Source of the DNA: Saccharibacillus sacchari DSM 19268
GTDB lineage: Bacteria; Bacillota; Bacilli; Paenibacillales; Paenibacillaceae
Reading direction: 5' to 3'
Assembly: GCF_000585395.1 (NCBI RefSeq)
Contig: NZ_KK073875.1
Coordinates: forward strand, 447,186-511,185
DNA: 64,000 nucleotides
Part shown: positions 45,277 to 55,387 of the stretch, one piece after another
How the letters are laid out: each line of letters begins with the position of its first letter
Numbering within the stretch: position 1 is the first letter of the stretch
The notes under the pieces: model-generated
Databases searched by the model: none
Told to the model about the DNA's origin: nothing
Seen by the model: only the letters and a program-made list of their open reading frames with translations
Made by a program: the position numbers and the translations under genes

Positions 45277-45390
45277 GCTGCGGGAGAAATTCGTTCAATT
45301 CGCTGTCTCACCCGGGATTTGAAATTTGAATTTCCATTCAAACTTCAAATCCCGGGTTCAAAGGCGTCTTGAACTGAATTTCTCCCTCCG
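45277..45390. repeat. Dispersed intergenic palindrome, copy 2
   Basis: Arms 45277-45311 and 45356-45390 enclose an inner stem CCCGGGATTTGAA / TTCAAATCCCGGG. Each arm is 91-97 percent identical to an arm of the element at 18890-18982, in the opposite overall orientation. With the pyk terminator it fills the 368-bp gap between the thioesterase and pyk genes. Confidence 0.85.
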
Positions 45391-45459
45391 CCAGGCACTC
45401 CGACGTTGGAGTTAAGGGGATGAAAGAAAAAGCAGCAAGATAAAACTGCAAAATATAAA

Positions 45460-45490
45460 CAAAAAAAGCCGCCGTTTGGCACGGCGGCTT
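45460..45490 (-). terminator. Terminator after pyk
   Basis: AAGCCGCCGT / ACGGCGGCTT, loop TTGGC, T7 on the minus strand. Confidence 0.92.
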
Positions 45491-45526
45491 CTCAAAGCAA
45501 TGAATCTATGATTGGCGAATCAAATC

Positions 45527-46945
45527 TTAGTGGATTTGATCGACTTTGATCAGGTTGGTCGAACCGGAACGGCCGAGTGGGACGCCGGCCGTGATGACAA
45601 CCAGGTCGCCGTCTTGAACGATGCCGGAGTTTTTCGCGCCTTGCAGTGCGCTTTCGAACAGTTCGTCAGTCGTTTCGGCAACTTCGCCTTTGACCGGGAT
45701 AACGCCCCATGCGAGAGCCAGGCGACGAAGGGTTTGTTCTTGAGTCGTTACTGCGATAACCGGAGCTACCGGGCGGTATTTGGAGATCATGCGCGCGGTT
45801 GTACCGGATTGCGTCGAAGTGACGATCGCTTTAACGTCCAGGTTCCATGCCGCGTGAGCAACGGATTGGCTGATCGACTCGGTAACGGATTTTTGTTGAG
45901 CTTCGCTTTGTTTTTTCAGGATCTCACGGTTGTTGATCGTGGATTCTGCTTTTTCGGCGATGCGGGACATCGTTTGTACCGATTCGACCGGATATTTACC
46001 CGCAGCGGTTTCGCCAGACAGCATGATCGCGTCCGTACCGTCGAGGATCGCGTTCGCTACGTCACTCGCTTCGGCGCGAGTCGGACGAGGGTTGCGCTGC
46101 ATCGAATCGAGCATTTGCGTAGCCGTGATGACCGGTTTGCCCGCACGGTTGCATTTCTCGATCATTTGCTTTTGCACGATCGGCACGTCTTCGGCAGGAA
46201 TTTCTACGCCGAGGTCGCCGCGGGCAACCATCAGGCCGTCGGACACTTCCAGGATTTCATCCAGGTTGTCGACGCCTTCTTGGTTTTCGATCTTGGAGAT
46301 GATTTGGATATGTTCTGCGTTATGCTTTTTCAACAGTTCGCGAATTTCCAGCACGTCGCTAGCTTTACGCACGAACGAAGCCGCAATGAAGTCCACGCCT
46401 TGTTCGATACCGAAAACGATATCGTTCGTATCCTTCTCCGTGATGCCCGGAAGCGAGATGCTGACGCCCGGCACGTTTACGCCTTTACGGCTTTTGATTT
46501 GTCCGCCGTTGACGATGCTGCATTCGATCTCGGTACCTTCAACCTTGGTAACCGTCAGCCCGATCAGGCCGTCGTCGATCAGGATTGTCGAACCTACCGA
46601 TACGTCTTTCGGCAGGTCAACGTAGGAAACGGACAAACGGTTTTTATCGCCGGCGATTTCTTCCGTCGTCAGCGTGATGTTTTCGCCTTCTACCAGATCC
46701 AGAGGCTCGACCGCGATTTTGCCTGTGCGGATTTCCGGTCCTTTGGTATCCAGCAGCAGCGCAACGCTCTTACCGAGCTCTTGGCATGCTTGGCGGATAT
46801 TTTTAATGCGGTTGCCGTGCTCTTCGAAGTCACCGTGGGAGAAGTTCATCCGAGCTACGTTCATGCCCGCCATGATCAGCTTTTTCGTGTTTTCGAGCGA
46901 TTCGCTCGCAGGTCCGATCGTACATACGATTTTTGTTTTACGCAT
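45527..46945 (-). CDS. pyk: Pyruvate kinase
   Basis: A 472-residue enzyme. The start at 46945 gives [14 protein letters not shown] with GGAGGAA upstream. Motifs: [11 protein letters not shown] (about 36-46), [11 protein letters not shown] with the catalytic Lys region, [25 protein letters not shown] and [12 protein letters not shown]. The B. subtilis enzyme is 585 residues with an extra PEP-utiliser-like C-terminal domain; that domain is absent here. It catalyses the last step of glycolysis. pfkA, its usual neighbour, is missing between pyk and accA. Confidence 0.97.
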   Translation of the reverse strand: MRKTKIVCTIGPASESLENTKKLIMAGMNVARMNFSHGDFEEHGNRIKNIRQACQELGKSVALLLDTKGPEIRTGKIAVEPLDLVEGENITLTTEEIAGDKNRLSVSYVDLPKDVSVGSTILIDDGLIGLTVTKVEGTEIECSIVNGGQIKSRKGVNVPGVSISLPGITEKDTNDIVFGIEQGVDFIAASFVRKASDVLEIRELLKKHNAEHIQIISKIENQEGVDNLDEILEVSDGLMVARGDLGVEIPAEDVPIVQKQMIEKCNRAGKPVITATQMLDSMQRNPRPTRAEASDVANAILDGTDAIMLSGETAAGKYPVESVQTMSRIAEKAESTINNREILKKQSEAQQKSVTESISQSVAHAAWNLDVKAIVTSTQSGTTARMISKYRPVAPVIAVTTQEQTLRRLALAWGVIPVKGEVAETTDELFESALQGAKNSGIVQDGDLVVITAGVPLGRSGSTNLIKVDQIH

Positions 46946-47065
46946 TTGGGTTCCTCCGTTTTTTGATCTCTGTCGATCTCTGTTTGTTCCCCTCTCGGGG
47001 ACTCTCTCTGTTTTCTTGCTTGTTTCTGAAAAAGGGAATCTATGTCCATCCTTCCACTTTCCGCG

Positions 47066-47105
47066 CAAAAAGAGGCCGGTTCCGTGGTACGCCGACCTCT
47101 TAATC
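47066..47105 (-). terminator. Terminator-like hairpin in the accA-pyk gap
   Basis: Minus strand AAGAGGTCGG / CCGGCCTCTT (one bulge/mismatch) and T5. It probably ends accDA transcripts; about 120 nt lie between it and pyk, with a tandem repeat CGATCTCTGT (twice, near 46961-46981) and a small CCCC/GGGG hairpin. Confidence 0.65.
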
Positions 47106-47209
47106 CTACGCATGCAGAAGTCGGTTTTCGGAAGGTTATAAAATCCTCACCAACAATTAAATCTACACTAAAATCGCGAATTTGTATAGGTTTTTAAAGT
47201 AAAAACTAC

Positions 47210-48184
47210 TCAGGAATTCGGTAAAGTCTGCTCGGACGCATATTGCCCGATCTTACGGAATTTCTCGTAGCGATCCGTAATCAGCCCTTGCGCATCCAAA
47301 GCGGACAACTCGCCCAAGTGACGCGTCAAAGCGTCCTTGATCGCGAGACCCGTTGCTTCGTAATCGCGATGCGCTCCGCCTTTCGGCTCCGGCACGATAT
47401 CCTCGATGACGTTCATCTCAAGCAGATCGGACGCCGTGATTTTCATTGCTTCCGCAGCCTGATCGGCTTTCGAAGCGTCTTTCCACAGAATCGACGCGGC
47501 ACCGTTCGGAGAAATCGCGGCATAGATGGCGTTTTCCAACATCAATACGCGGTTGCCTACGCCAAGCGCCAGCGCGCCGCCGCTGCCGCCTTCGCCGATA
47601 ACGACGCAGATGACCGGAACTTTGAGCATCGCCATATCGCGCAAGTTGCGGGCAATCGCTTCGGATTGTCCGCGCTCCTCGGCCGTATTGCCGGGATAGG
47701 CTCCCTTCGTATCGATAAAGGTAACAATCGGGCGTCCGAATTTCTCGGCCTGCTTCATCAAGCGAAGTGCCTTACGGAAGCCTTCCGGGTGCGGACTTCC
47801 GAAGAAACGCGCAATATTGTCTTTCGTGTCTTTGCCGCGCTGATGGCCGATCACCGTAAGAGGCGTCCCGTTCAACCGGGCCAAGCCGCCTACAATCGCC
47901 AGATCGTCGCCGAACATCCGATCGCCGTGCAGTTCCACGAAATCCGTGAACACGAACGGAATCAGATCAAGCGTCGTCGGACGCTGATGATGACGTGCCA
48001 AGTGCATTTTCTGCGCCGGCGTTACATTGGTATAAATTTCATGCTGAAGCTGCGCGTGACGCTCCTCCAGCCGAGAGATTTCGTCGCTGAAATCGATGCC
48101 TTTTTCCTGTCCGAACTGCTTGAGCTCGTCGATCTTCTTGCGCAGCTCTACGAGAGGCTGCTCAAATGCCAATTCTCCTGCCAT
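47210..48184 (-). CDS. accA: Acetyl-CoA carboxylase carboxyltransferase subunit alpha
   Basis: A 324-residue subunit of normal length. It carries the coiled N-terminal helix ([13 protein letters not shown]), [29 protein letters not shown] and the oxyanion region [12 protein letters not shown]. With AccD it transfers carboxyl from biotin to acetyl-CoA, forming malonyl-CoA for fatty acids. It starts 4 nt after accD, so the two are made together in equal amounts. Confidence 0.98.
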   Translation of the reverse strand: MAGELAFEQPLVELRKKIDELKQFGQEKGIDFSDEISRLEERHAQLQHEIYTNVTPAQKMHLARHHQRPTTLDLIPFVFTDFVELHGDRMFGDDLAIVGGLARLNGTPLTVIGHQRGKDTKDNIARFFGSPHPEGFRKALRLMKQAEKFGRPIVTFIDTKGAYPGNTAEERGQSEAIARNLRDMAMLKVPVICVVIGEGGSGGALALGVGNRVLMLENAIYAAISPNGAASILWKDASKADQAAEAMKITASDLLEMNVIEDIVPEPKGGAHRDYEATGLAIKDALTRHLGELSALDAQGLITDRYEKFRKIGQYASEQTLPNS

Positions 48185-48188
48185 CCGC

Positions 48189-49085
48189 CTAGAGCTCCTC
48201 CTTTGTACTGTGCATGCCGATCAGTTTGCCCAGCGTCGTCTTCATTTCCTTGCGGTGTATGACCATATCAAGCTGTCCGTGCGCCATATTAAACTCCGCC
48301 GTCTGGAAATCTTCCGGCAGTTTTTGACGAATGGTTTGTTCAATGACAATCCGGCCCGCAAATCCGAACGTAGCGACCGGCTCCGCGATGATGATATCTC
48401 CGAGCATAGCGAAACTGGCCGATACCCCGCCCATCGTCGGATCGGTAATAACCGATAAGAAAAGGCCGCCTTTTTCCGAAAATTGCCCCAGTGCAGCGCT
48501 AGTTTTGGCCATCTGCATCAGGCTGAGAATACTTTCTTGCATCCGTGCGCCGCCGGAAGTCGAGAAAATGATCAGCGGCAAATCGTATGCGCCCGCATGC
48601 TCGATAATCCGGGTGATCTTCTCACCAACGGCCGAACCCATGCTTCCGCTAAAGAAATCAAAGCTCATGACCGCGACTGCAACAGGTTGGCCGTTAATGG
48701 CGCCTTCACCCGTTACGACGGCTTCTTTCAATCCGGATCTCAGCTTCTGCTCTTCCAACTTCCCGGCGTACCCCGGAAATTGCAGCGGATCGATCGAAAC
48801 GACATCGTCGTCGCGCTCTACGAAGCTTCCTTCGTCCAGCGTCATCGCAATGCGTTCCATGGCGTTCAATCGCATATGATGTCCGCAAGACGGGCAGACT
48901 TTCAAATTTTTCTCCAGCTCTTTGCTGTACTGGATCGCGCCGCACTTGCTGCATTTATTCATGAGCCCTTCGGGAATCTCCCGTTTTGGACGCTGCTGCG
49001 CCTCCGAGCTGCCGTTTGCGGCGCTGCGGTCGGGAGGAAGGGTTGCGTACTTTCTCTTTTTCTGAAATAAATCCTTGAACACCAC
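48189..49085 (-). CDS. accD: Acetyl-CoA carboxylase carboxyltransferase subunit beta
   Basis: A 298-residue subunit with the zinc ribbon CSKC...CPSC (about residues 45-67) and the crotonase-like core ([21 protein letters not shown]). The N-terminal 40 residues are a variable polar stretch. Zn-ribbon binding to DNA or mRNA has been reported for the family in E. coli. The first gene of the accDA operon. Confidence 0.98.
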   Translation of the reverse strand: MVFKDLFQKKRKYATLPPDRSAANGSSEAQQRPKREIPEGLMNKCSKCGAIQYSKELEKNLKVCPSCGHHMRLNAMERIAMTLDEGSFVERDDDVVSIDPLQFPGYAGKLEEQKLRSGLKEAVVTGEGAINGQPVAVAVMSFDFFSGSMGSAVGEKITRIIEHAGAYDLPLIIFSTSGGARMQESILSLMQMAKTSAALGQFSEKGGLFLSVITDPTMGGVSASFAMLGDIIIAEPVATFGFAGRIVIEQTIRQKLPEDFQTAEFNMAHGQLDMVIHRKEMKTTLGKLIGMHSTKEEL

Positions 49086-49180
49086 TACACCTCTTCAGCC
49101 GTTATTTGGCGGGCCTCGCCTTGAAGGTCGTTCTTAAACCGTGCACTCTCGCATTTGATCCCGGCCGGGTGCGGCTCTAC

Positions 49181-49375
49181 TCAGGGATGCAAGATGTAAT
49201 TCAGCACCTCCTGAATTTCTTCAAGCTCGCCGGAAGGAACCAAAATCTCGAACTGCTGTTTGGACATGTTGACGGGACGGATCTTGACGAGAAAACCTTC
49301 TTCGGTCAGCCTGCTCTGGAGCTTCTCCGCCAATTTGGCGGTAGAGGCGATATAGATCACCGTCCACATGAACAA
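49181..49375 (-). CDS. Small conserved-looking protein of unknown function
   Basis: A 62-64-residue protein with a beta-alpha-beta pattern (TVIYIASTAKLAEKLQSRL; EGFLVKIRP; QQFEILVPSGELEEIQEVL), resembling small ferredoxin-like or DUF2007-type signal proteins. I do not assign a family. TTG at 49375 has AAGGGGG with 6 nt spacing; ATG at 49369 is the alternative start. It precedes accD by 95 nt on the same strand. Confidence 0.7.
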   Translation of the reverse strand: MFMWTVIYIASTAKLAEKLQSRLTEEGFLVKIRPVNMSKQQFEILVPSGELEEIQEVLNYILHP

Positions 49376-49509
49376 ATATGTCCCCCTTATCGACTGCCCG
49401 GATGAACCCGTATCCCCGCATAATGGCTTAATGATACCATAAGGCTCTTTTTTTTAGCAACAGAATCGGCGCGGGAGCAGGTGCGGCGAAACTTGAGAAC
49501 GTTGAACCT

Positions 49510-49616
49510 AGTACTCTGTATCACCTCAAATAGCAGGTTTACGTTCGCCTGAAATTCACATGGTTCTAGTCCGTTTCAGGCGGGCGGAACCTCACATCTT
49601 AAGCGGTCATGGTACT
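49510..49616. repeat. Imperfect inverted repeat between dnaE and the small gene
   Basis: A perfect core CGCCTGAAA (49546-49554) / TTTCAGGCG (49574-49582), then AGGTT/AACCT and AGTAC/GTACT farther out with partial pairing between. The rest of the 305-bp gap (49426-49730) holds an AT-rich stretch and the dnaE hairpin. Confidence 0.55.
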
Positions 49617-49689
49617 GGACGCAAAAATCAAGCAAACAATTAAAAATAATAAAGGCGGAGCGTGCCCGATCGGCAAGAAAAGATCAATA

Positions 49690-49717
49690 GCCGACAGCCC
49701 TATCGAGGCATGTCGGC
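49690..49717 (-). terminator. Hairpin after dnaE
   Basis: GCCGACA / TGTCGGC with an inner GCC/GGC pair, followed on the minus strand by an interrupted T-run (TATTGATCTTTTCTT). Confidence 0.55.
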
Positions 49718-49730
49718 CGATCCAGTTCTT

Positions 49731-52700
49731 TTATTTGACCCGAACGGTTCCGCCGCCGAGCAAGCCTTCCATTTGATCGAATAACCCGGGAGAAGGTTGG
49801 ATCCGGTAGGCATCGCTGAGCGCGATCAACTTCTGCGTATCTTCGTAAAAAAGCAGCGTAGGCATCGGGCCCGGATGGCTTTGCAGCATCGTTTTCAGCG
49901 TCTCCAGCAGTTCGGGATTCCGGCGATCCGACGCAATCTTCACAAAGACTCGTTGCTGCGGCGATTCCTGCTCCACGGCATTGGTTCGACGGCCCGAAGC
50001 AGGGGACTCAGCCGAATCGTCAGGCATCGCTGGATTCGAAGCTTGCTGACTCTTTGCATCAACTACCGCACTTGTCGAACCACGCGCATTGCCTGATTTG
50101 GCAGCGGCGGTTGAACCCGCGCCGCGCGCTCCTGACGACCCTCCTACCGAGGAATTGCCCGCGCTAGCAGCTCTCGATGATCGACCGGATGATCCGCCGG
50201 CACGCGCTTCCCCGCGCGCAATCAATCCATGAACGGCATCTTCAGCAAGCGGAAGCACCGTATCGGCCAATAGCTTGAATCCCTCATCCTGCTGCTGCAC
50301 TTTTGCGCGAAGCGCAATTAAAGCCCCGGGTTGCAGCACATCCTGACTTCTTTTCCATACCTCGGGGAACAACACCAGCTCGCATCGCTCAATCTGGTCC
50401 TCGATTTCGGCAAAAGCCATCGCCTTGCCCTGCTTGGTCGTAATCGTTTTAACACTGACCACCATTCCCGCAGTCACGGCATGGCTTTCGTCGGGAGCCT
50501 CGCCCAGCTCCACCAGTTTTTGCGCGCCCGTATCGCTCAGCAAACGATCGTAATCATCGAGCGGATGCCCGGACAAATACAAACCCAGCAGTTCGCGTTC
50601 CAAATCCAACTGCTCCGTAACGGTGTATTCGCGCACGTTCGGATATTCGATCTCCCAGTTCGGCGTTTCCACGAAATCGAACATCTGGATTTGGAAATCT
50701 TCGCGTTCTTTGCGCCATTTGTTTGCCGCATCCAAAGCTTCATCCAGCATGGCGAGAAGCTGCGCGCGATGACCCGGCAGCGAATCGAAAGCACCCGCTT
50801 GAATCAACGCTTCGATCACGCGCCGGTTGCAAGTTTTCGTATCGACGCGGCGGCAGAAATCAAGCAGGCTCTCGAACGGCTGCTTGGCGCGTTCTTCCAT
50901 GATGTTGCGGATCGCGTTCGTGCCGACGTTTTTGATGGCAGCCAAGCCGAAACGAAGACTGCGTGTGCCTTCCTCTTCCGACGGCGTGAACAGCATCCCG
51001 CTTTTATTCACGTCGGGCGGCAGAACCGGAATGTTCATGCGCCGGGTCTCGACCACATATTCGGCAACCTTGCGATGATTGCCGGTCACGGCCGCAAGCA
51101 TCGAAGCCATGAATTCGACGGGGTAATGCGCCTTGAGATAGGCCGTCTGGAAAGCCAAAACGCCGTATGCCGCCGCGTGAGCCCGCGGGAAACCGTAATC
51201 GGCGAAGCGCACGATCATGTCGTATACCTTGTTGGCGTCTTCTTCGCTATACTGCTGGCCCAAGCTGCCGCGAACGAAGTGTTCGCGCTCCTGGTCCAGC
51301 GTCTCGCGCTTTTTCTTCGATACGGCCCGGCGCAGCAAATCCGCTTCCCCGAGCGAGAATCCGGCCATCGTCGAAGCGATCTGCATAATCTGCTCCTGAT
51401 ATACGATAATGCCGTGCGTATCTTCCAGAATCGGTCGTAGATCTTCATGCGGATAATGCGCCGTGACCGCTCCGTGCTTCACTTGGATATAATTGGAGAT
51501 GAACTCCATCGGACCCGGACGATACAAGGCCACGACCGAGATGATGTCTTCGATCACCGAAGGTTTCATTTCTTTCATCACGCGGCGAATGCCCGGCGAC
51601 TCCATCTGAAACACGCCCAACGTGTCGCCCCGACCGAGCAGCTCGTACGTTCCCGGGTCGTGATCCGATACCGTTTTGAAATCGACAGGCGCACCAACAC
51701 GCTCGGCAATCCAGTTCTGGCAGCGTTCGATGATCGACAATGTGCGCAGTCCCAGGAAGTCCATTTTGAGCAGGCCGACCGCTTCCAGACTTTCCATCGG
51801 ATACTGGGTCAGCGCCGTCTTTTCGCCGCCTTCCTGTAAAGGAACATAATCCGTCAACGGACCCCGCGCGATAACGACGCCCGCCGCATGCGTAGAGGCA
51901 TGGCGCGGCATGCCTTCGACGCGTCTGGCCGTATCGATCAACTTTTTCGTATCCGGCGACTGGTCGACCCGTTCGCGCAGCGCCGTATTTTGCATAAGCG
52001 CCTTATCGATGGTCATCCCGACCTGAACCGGAATCAGCTTGGCCGTTTTATCGACCTCCCCGTACGGCAGCGCCAGTACGCGACCGACGTCGCGCACGGC
52101 GGCCCGCGCCGCCAAAGTTCCGAAAGTGATGATTTGCGCCACCCGATCGGAACCGTATTTGTCCGTTACGTAAGCAATCACTTCATCGCGACGCTCGTCG
52201 CTGAAGTCGATATCGATATCGGGCATCGTGATCCGCGCCGGATTCAAGAAACGTTCGAACAACAAGTTATATTTGATCGGATCGACATCCGTAATGTTCA
52301 ACGTATACGCGACCAGACTGCCCGCCGACGACCCCCGGCCGGGCCCCGTCACGATTCCTTGCTCATGCGCGTAACGGATAAAGTCCCAAACGATCAGGAA
52401 ATAATCGGAGAAGCCCATCGTTCCGATCACGCCGAGCTCATACTCCAATCGTTCGTCCAGCTTGCGCCGCTCGTCGGCATCTTTCCAATTCGGAAGTTGG
52501 TCGTAACGGCGCTCCAATCCTTGCTGGCACAGCTCGATCAGATATTGGTGCGGGGTTTTGCCTTCGGGCAATGGCTGATACTCGGGTAAAATGGACTGCC
52601 CCAACTCCAATTCCAGCTCGCACTCTTCCGCAATTTTGGCCGTATTCGCCAGCGCCTGCGGCAGATGCGGGAACAACTTCGCCATCTCGTCGCCGCTTTT

Positions 52701-53432
52701 CAGATATAACTGACGGGTCGGAATGCGGAACCGCTCCTCGTCCTCCATCGTTTTTCCCGTACCGATACAGATCAGCACATCCTGAATCTCCGCATCCGGC
52801 TCAGCCAGGTAGTGAGAATCGTTGGTGGCAATCAGCTCCACGCCGATCTCTTCGGCCAACGCGATCAGCATCGGATTCACCTTTTTCTGTTCGGCCAATC
52901 CATGATCCTGCAACTCGATATAAAAGTTTTCGCCGAAAATCTCTTTATAGCGCAAGGCCGCGATCTTTGCTTCCTCGGGACGTCCGTTGAGGAAATGCTG
53001 CGGAATCTCGCCGCCGATGCAAGCGCTGGTGCAGATAATGCCTTCGCTATGCTGCCGAAGCACTTCGCGGTCGATTCTCGGCTTATAATGGAACCCTTCC
53101 AAATGGCCGATCGAACACATCTTCATCAGATTGCGGTAGCCGACTTCGTTTTTGGCAAGCAGCAGCAAATGGTAGATCGGCTGGTCCTTGCGGCTGCCCC
53201 GCTCATGGCGGGAATCGGACGTATAATAAGCCTCGAAGCCGAGAATCGGTTTGATCCCGGCTGCACGGCATGCTTTGTAAAACGGAATTGCGCCGTACAT
53301 GACGCCGTGGTCGGTCAACGCAAGCGACTTCATGCCCAGCTCCGCCGCACGCCCCACCAGTTCCTTAATCCTTGCCGCTCCGTCGAGCAGGCTGTATTCG
53401 CTATGCACGTGCAGATGGACAAAATCGTTCAT
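49731..53432 (-). CDS. dnaE: DNA polymerase III subunit alpha (DnaE)
   Basis: A 1233-residue type I DnaE. An N-terminal PHP domain (HLHVHSEYSLLDGA at 6-19), the catalytic Asp residues in MPDIDIDFSDERRDEV and the C-terminal OB fold (MAFAEIEDQIERCELVLFPEVW) are present. It is about 120 residues longer than B. subtilis DnaE because of a Ser/Gly/Ala-rich linker (about residues 1085-1160) before a final conserved segment (RVFVKIASDRRNPELLETLK). The start ATG has AAGGGGGAA upstream. In Firmicutes with PolC, DnaE extends primers on the lagging strand. Confidence 0.97.
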   Translation of the reverse strand: MNDFVHLHVHSEYSLLDGAARIKELVGRAAELGMKSLALTDHGVMYGAIPFYKACRAAGIKPILGFEAYYTSDSRHERGSRKDQPIYHLLLLAKNEVGYRNLMKMCSIGHLEGFHYKPRIDREVLRQHSEGIICTSACIGGEIPQHFLNGRPEEAKIAALRYKEIFGENFYIELQDHGLAEQKKVNPMLIALAEEIGVELIATNDSHYLAEPDAEIQDVLICIGTGKTMEDEERFRIPTRQLYLKSGDEMAKLFPHLPQALANTAKIAEECELELELGQSILPEYQPLPEGKTPHQYLIELCQQGLERRYDQLPNWKDADERRKLDERLEYELGVIGTMGFSDYFLIVWDFIRYAHEQGIVTGPGRGSSAGSLVAYTLNITDVDPIKYNLLFERFLNPARITMPDIDIDFSDERRDEVIAYVTDKYGSDRVAQIITFGTLAARAAVRDVGRVLALPYGEVDKTAKLIPVQVGMTIDKALMQNTALRERVDQSPDTKKLIDTARRVEGMPRHASTHAAGVVIARGPLTDYVPLQEGGEKTALTQYPMESLEAVGLLKMDFLGLRTLSIIERCQNWIAERVGAPVDFKTVSDHDPGTYELLGRGDTLGVFQMESPGIRRVMKEMKPSVIEDIISVVALYRPGPMEFISNYIQVKHGAVTAHYPHEDLRPILEDTHGIIVYQEQIMQIASTMAGFSLGEADLLRRAVSKKKRETLDQEREHFVRGSLGQQYSEEDANKVYDMIVRFADYGFPRAHAAAYGVLAFQTAYLKAHYPVEFMASMLAAVTGNHRKVAEYVVETRRMNIPVLPPDVNKSGMLFTPSEEEGTRSLRFGLAAIKNVGTNAIRNIMEERAKQPFESLLDFCRRVDTKTCNRRVIEALIQAGAFDSLPGHRAQLLAMLDEALDAANKWRKEREDFQIQMFDFVETPNWEIEYPNVREYTVTEQLDLERELLGLYLSGHPLDDYDRLLSDTGAQKLVELGEAPDESHAVTAGMVVSVKTITTKQGKAMAFAEIEDQIERCELVLFPEVWKRSQDVLQPGALIALRAKVQQQDEGFKLLADTVLPLAEDAVHGLIARGEARAGGSSGRSSRAASAGNSSVGGSSGARGAGSTAAAKSGNARGSTSAVVDAKSQQASNPAMPDDSAESPASGRRTNAVEQESPQQRVFVKIASDRRNPELLETLKTMLQSHPGPMPTLLFYEDTQKLIALSDAYRIQPSPGLFDQMEGLLGGGTVRVK

Positions 53433-53461
53433 GCAGGCGTTCCCCCTTTTCTTTTGTTCAA

Positions 53462-54796
53462 CTATCCGTTTTCGATCGAATGCAAGGTCATCATCGCTTT
53501 CGCGACGGTCTGTTCCTCATGCGAGATCGCAATCTCCAAGCGGCAAATCCGGCGGCCCACTTCCAACACGAGAGGCATCACCGTCACCGCGTCTTCGATC
53601 TGAACCGGGCGAATAAAATACGTGCTCATATTGTCGACGACATAATCGTTGCCGCTGTAATCTTTAGCCATGCGCAAAGCCGCTTGAATCATCACGGACG
53701 TCATCACGCCTTCCGAGATGGTGCCGAGATCCGTCGCCATCTGCGGGGTGATGAAGCCGTGGAAAAACAAACGTCCTTCCGCATCCCGCTCTTCCGCAAA
53801 GCCGTTCCAGATCAGATGGTCGAACGTCTCGCCCAGACTGCTCTGTTCGCGCGCATCCCGCATCGCCTGAAGCACTTCGCGGCGCGTCAGCACACCGGCC
53901 AGTTTGCGATTGCGGTCGACGATCGGAAGGAAATCAATGCCTTCCCAGGTCATGATCTGCGCCGCCGAAGCCAATGAGGTAAGCAAGCCCGCCGTAACGG
54001 GATTTCGCACCATGGAACGCTCGATCGTATGCCCAGGCTCGATGCTTTCGATATCTTTGCGACTGATGATGCCGAGCACGCGATTCCACTCGTCGGTTAC
54101 CGGAAAGCTTGTGGTTCCGGTCCGCTCCGACACGCGCCAGAAATCTTCTGCCGTACTCGTTGCTTTCAGCGAATAAGGTTTGGGCTTTAAGCCGACCAAA
54201 TCCTCAACCAGCATGATTTTCTTTTTGATCAATCGGTCAAAAATGGCACGGTTGATCATCGAGGCCACCGTAAACGTGTCATGCCTCGACGAGATGATCG
54301 GCAGCCCTAATCGATCCGCCAGACTTTTCACCTCGCGGCTTGTGCCGAAACCTCCTGTAATCAATACCCCCGCGCCATGCTCGATTGCCAGCGAATGGGC
54401 ATTCTCCCGGTTGCCGACGATCAACAAGCTTCCCGTATCGATATAACGAGCCATCGCATCCACCTTCATGGCGCCGATCACATATTTGTGCAGCGTGATG
54501 GATAAGCCTTCGTTTCCTCCAAGCACATGGCCTTCTACAATATCCACGACATCCGCAAAGGTCAGTTGATCCGTAATATTACGAGGCTTCTTCTCCACGC
54601 GAACGGTTCCGATCCGTTCTTTCGTAATCACGATGCCGAGCGTCTCCGCTTCTTTTACAGCCCGATAAGCCGTGCCTTCGCTGACGCCCATTTCCTTCGC
54701 CAGCTTACGCACCGAAATCTTCGTGCCGACTTTGAGCTGTTCGATATGCTGAAGCAATTGTTCGTGCTTCGTCACGGTCTGTTCATGCCCTTCCAA
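53462..54796 (-). CDS. ytoI: HTH-DRTGG-CBS-hotdog protein (YtoI)
   Basis: A 444-residue multidomain protein: an N-terminal winged helix (KISVRKLAKEMGVSEGTAYRAVKEAE), a DRTGG domain (about 90-200), a CBS pair (about 205-310; VLGIISRKDIESI; LAGVLTRREVLQAM) and a C-terminal thioesterase-like hotdog domain (GFITPQMATDLGTISEGVMTSV). CBS and DRTGG domains suggest control by adenine nucleotides; the function is unknown. The start is TTG at 54796 with GGAGGAG upstream. Its place beside dnaE matches B. subtilis. Confidence 0.9.
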   Translation of the reverse strand: MEGHEQTVTKHEQLLQHIEQLKVGTKISVRKLAKEMGVSEGTAYRAVKEAETLGIVITKERIGTVRVEKKPRNITDQLTFADVVDIVEGHVLGGNEGLSITLHKYVIGAMKVDAMARYIDTGSLLIVGNRENAHSLAIEHGAGVLITGGFGTSREVKSLADRLGLPIISSRHDTFTVASMINRAIFDRLIKKKIMLVEDLVGLKPKPYSLKATSTAEDFWRVSERTGTTSFPVTDEWNRVLGIISRKDIESIEPGHTIERSMVRNPVTAGLLTSLASAAQIMTWEGIDFLPIVDRNRKLAGVLTRREVLQAMRDAREQSSLGETFDHLIWNGFAEERDAEGRLFFHGFITPQMATDLGTISEGVMTSVMIQAALRMAKDYSGNDYVVDNMSTYFIRPVQIEDAVTVMPLVLEVGRRICRLEIAISHEEQTVAKAMMTLHSIENG

Positions 54797-54893
54797 CTGT
54801 TGTACTCCTCCCCAGAAATCTGTATTAGACTGTACTCATTATACCATAAATATCCGCATTGAAAATCGACAGCAATCAGTGAGAAGAATGCGA

Positions 54894-54926
54894 AAAGCCC
54901 CGCTTCCCAAAAAGGAAAACGGAGCG
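54894..54926 (-). terminator. Terminator after the YheA/YlbF-family gene
   Basis: Imperfect GCTCCGTTTTCC / GGGAAGCGGGGC stem with TTTT on the minus strand. Confidence 0.55.
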
Positions 54927-54970
54927 TTTATCAAACGCCTTATAACATGCGGTTTACTTCTAAAAGGCAA

Positions 54971-55315
54971 TCAGCGCGGATCGTACATATTGGCCAGGCT
55001 GTCGGAAATAATCTTGTTCACGTCCTGGATGATGACGCTCAGGCGTTGTTCGGATTCGAACAGACGACGGATATTCAAGTTCAAGCTCAACACTTCGAAC
55101 AGCTTCTCCATTTGCTCCATCTCTTCTTGAGGAGGAACGTCTCCGCCCATGATGCGCTGTTGAATATTCATTTGGCGCGTGCGGAAGTCGTCCAGCATGC
55201 GTTTGCTTTCCGGGTCGGCTTCGATCAGTTTCAGCGCCGCCGTAATATCCTGCACTTCCTGGCTTTCTTGAAGCGATTTTGCGAGGTCGTGGGCTTTATC
55301 GTAAACGTTGGTCAT
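54971..55315 (-). CDS. YheA/YlbF family protein (UPF0342)
   Basis: A 114-residue all-helical protein. The segments DPESKRMLDDFRTRQMNIQQRIM and SEQRLSVIIQDVNKII match the YlbF/YmcA/YheA group. B. subtilis YheA has unknown function; YlbF and YmcA act with RNase Y. No cysteines, so the Fe-S ligands of the Y-complex are not present. Starts with MTNVYDKAHDLAKSLQ. Confidence 0.88.
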   Translation of the reverse strand: MTNVYDKAHDLAKSLQESQEVQDITAALKLIEADPESKRMLDDFRTRQMNIQQRIMGGDVPPQEEMEQMEKLFEVLSLNLNIRRLFESEQRLSVIIQDVNKIISDSLANMYDPR

Positions 55316-55387
55316 GAGGTAAGTCTCCTTCTGTTCGGGGTGTCCCCGTATCTTTTTTGACCGTGCTGCCAGGAGGCGTCTTCCCTT

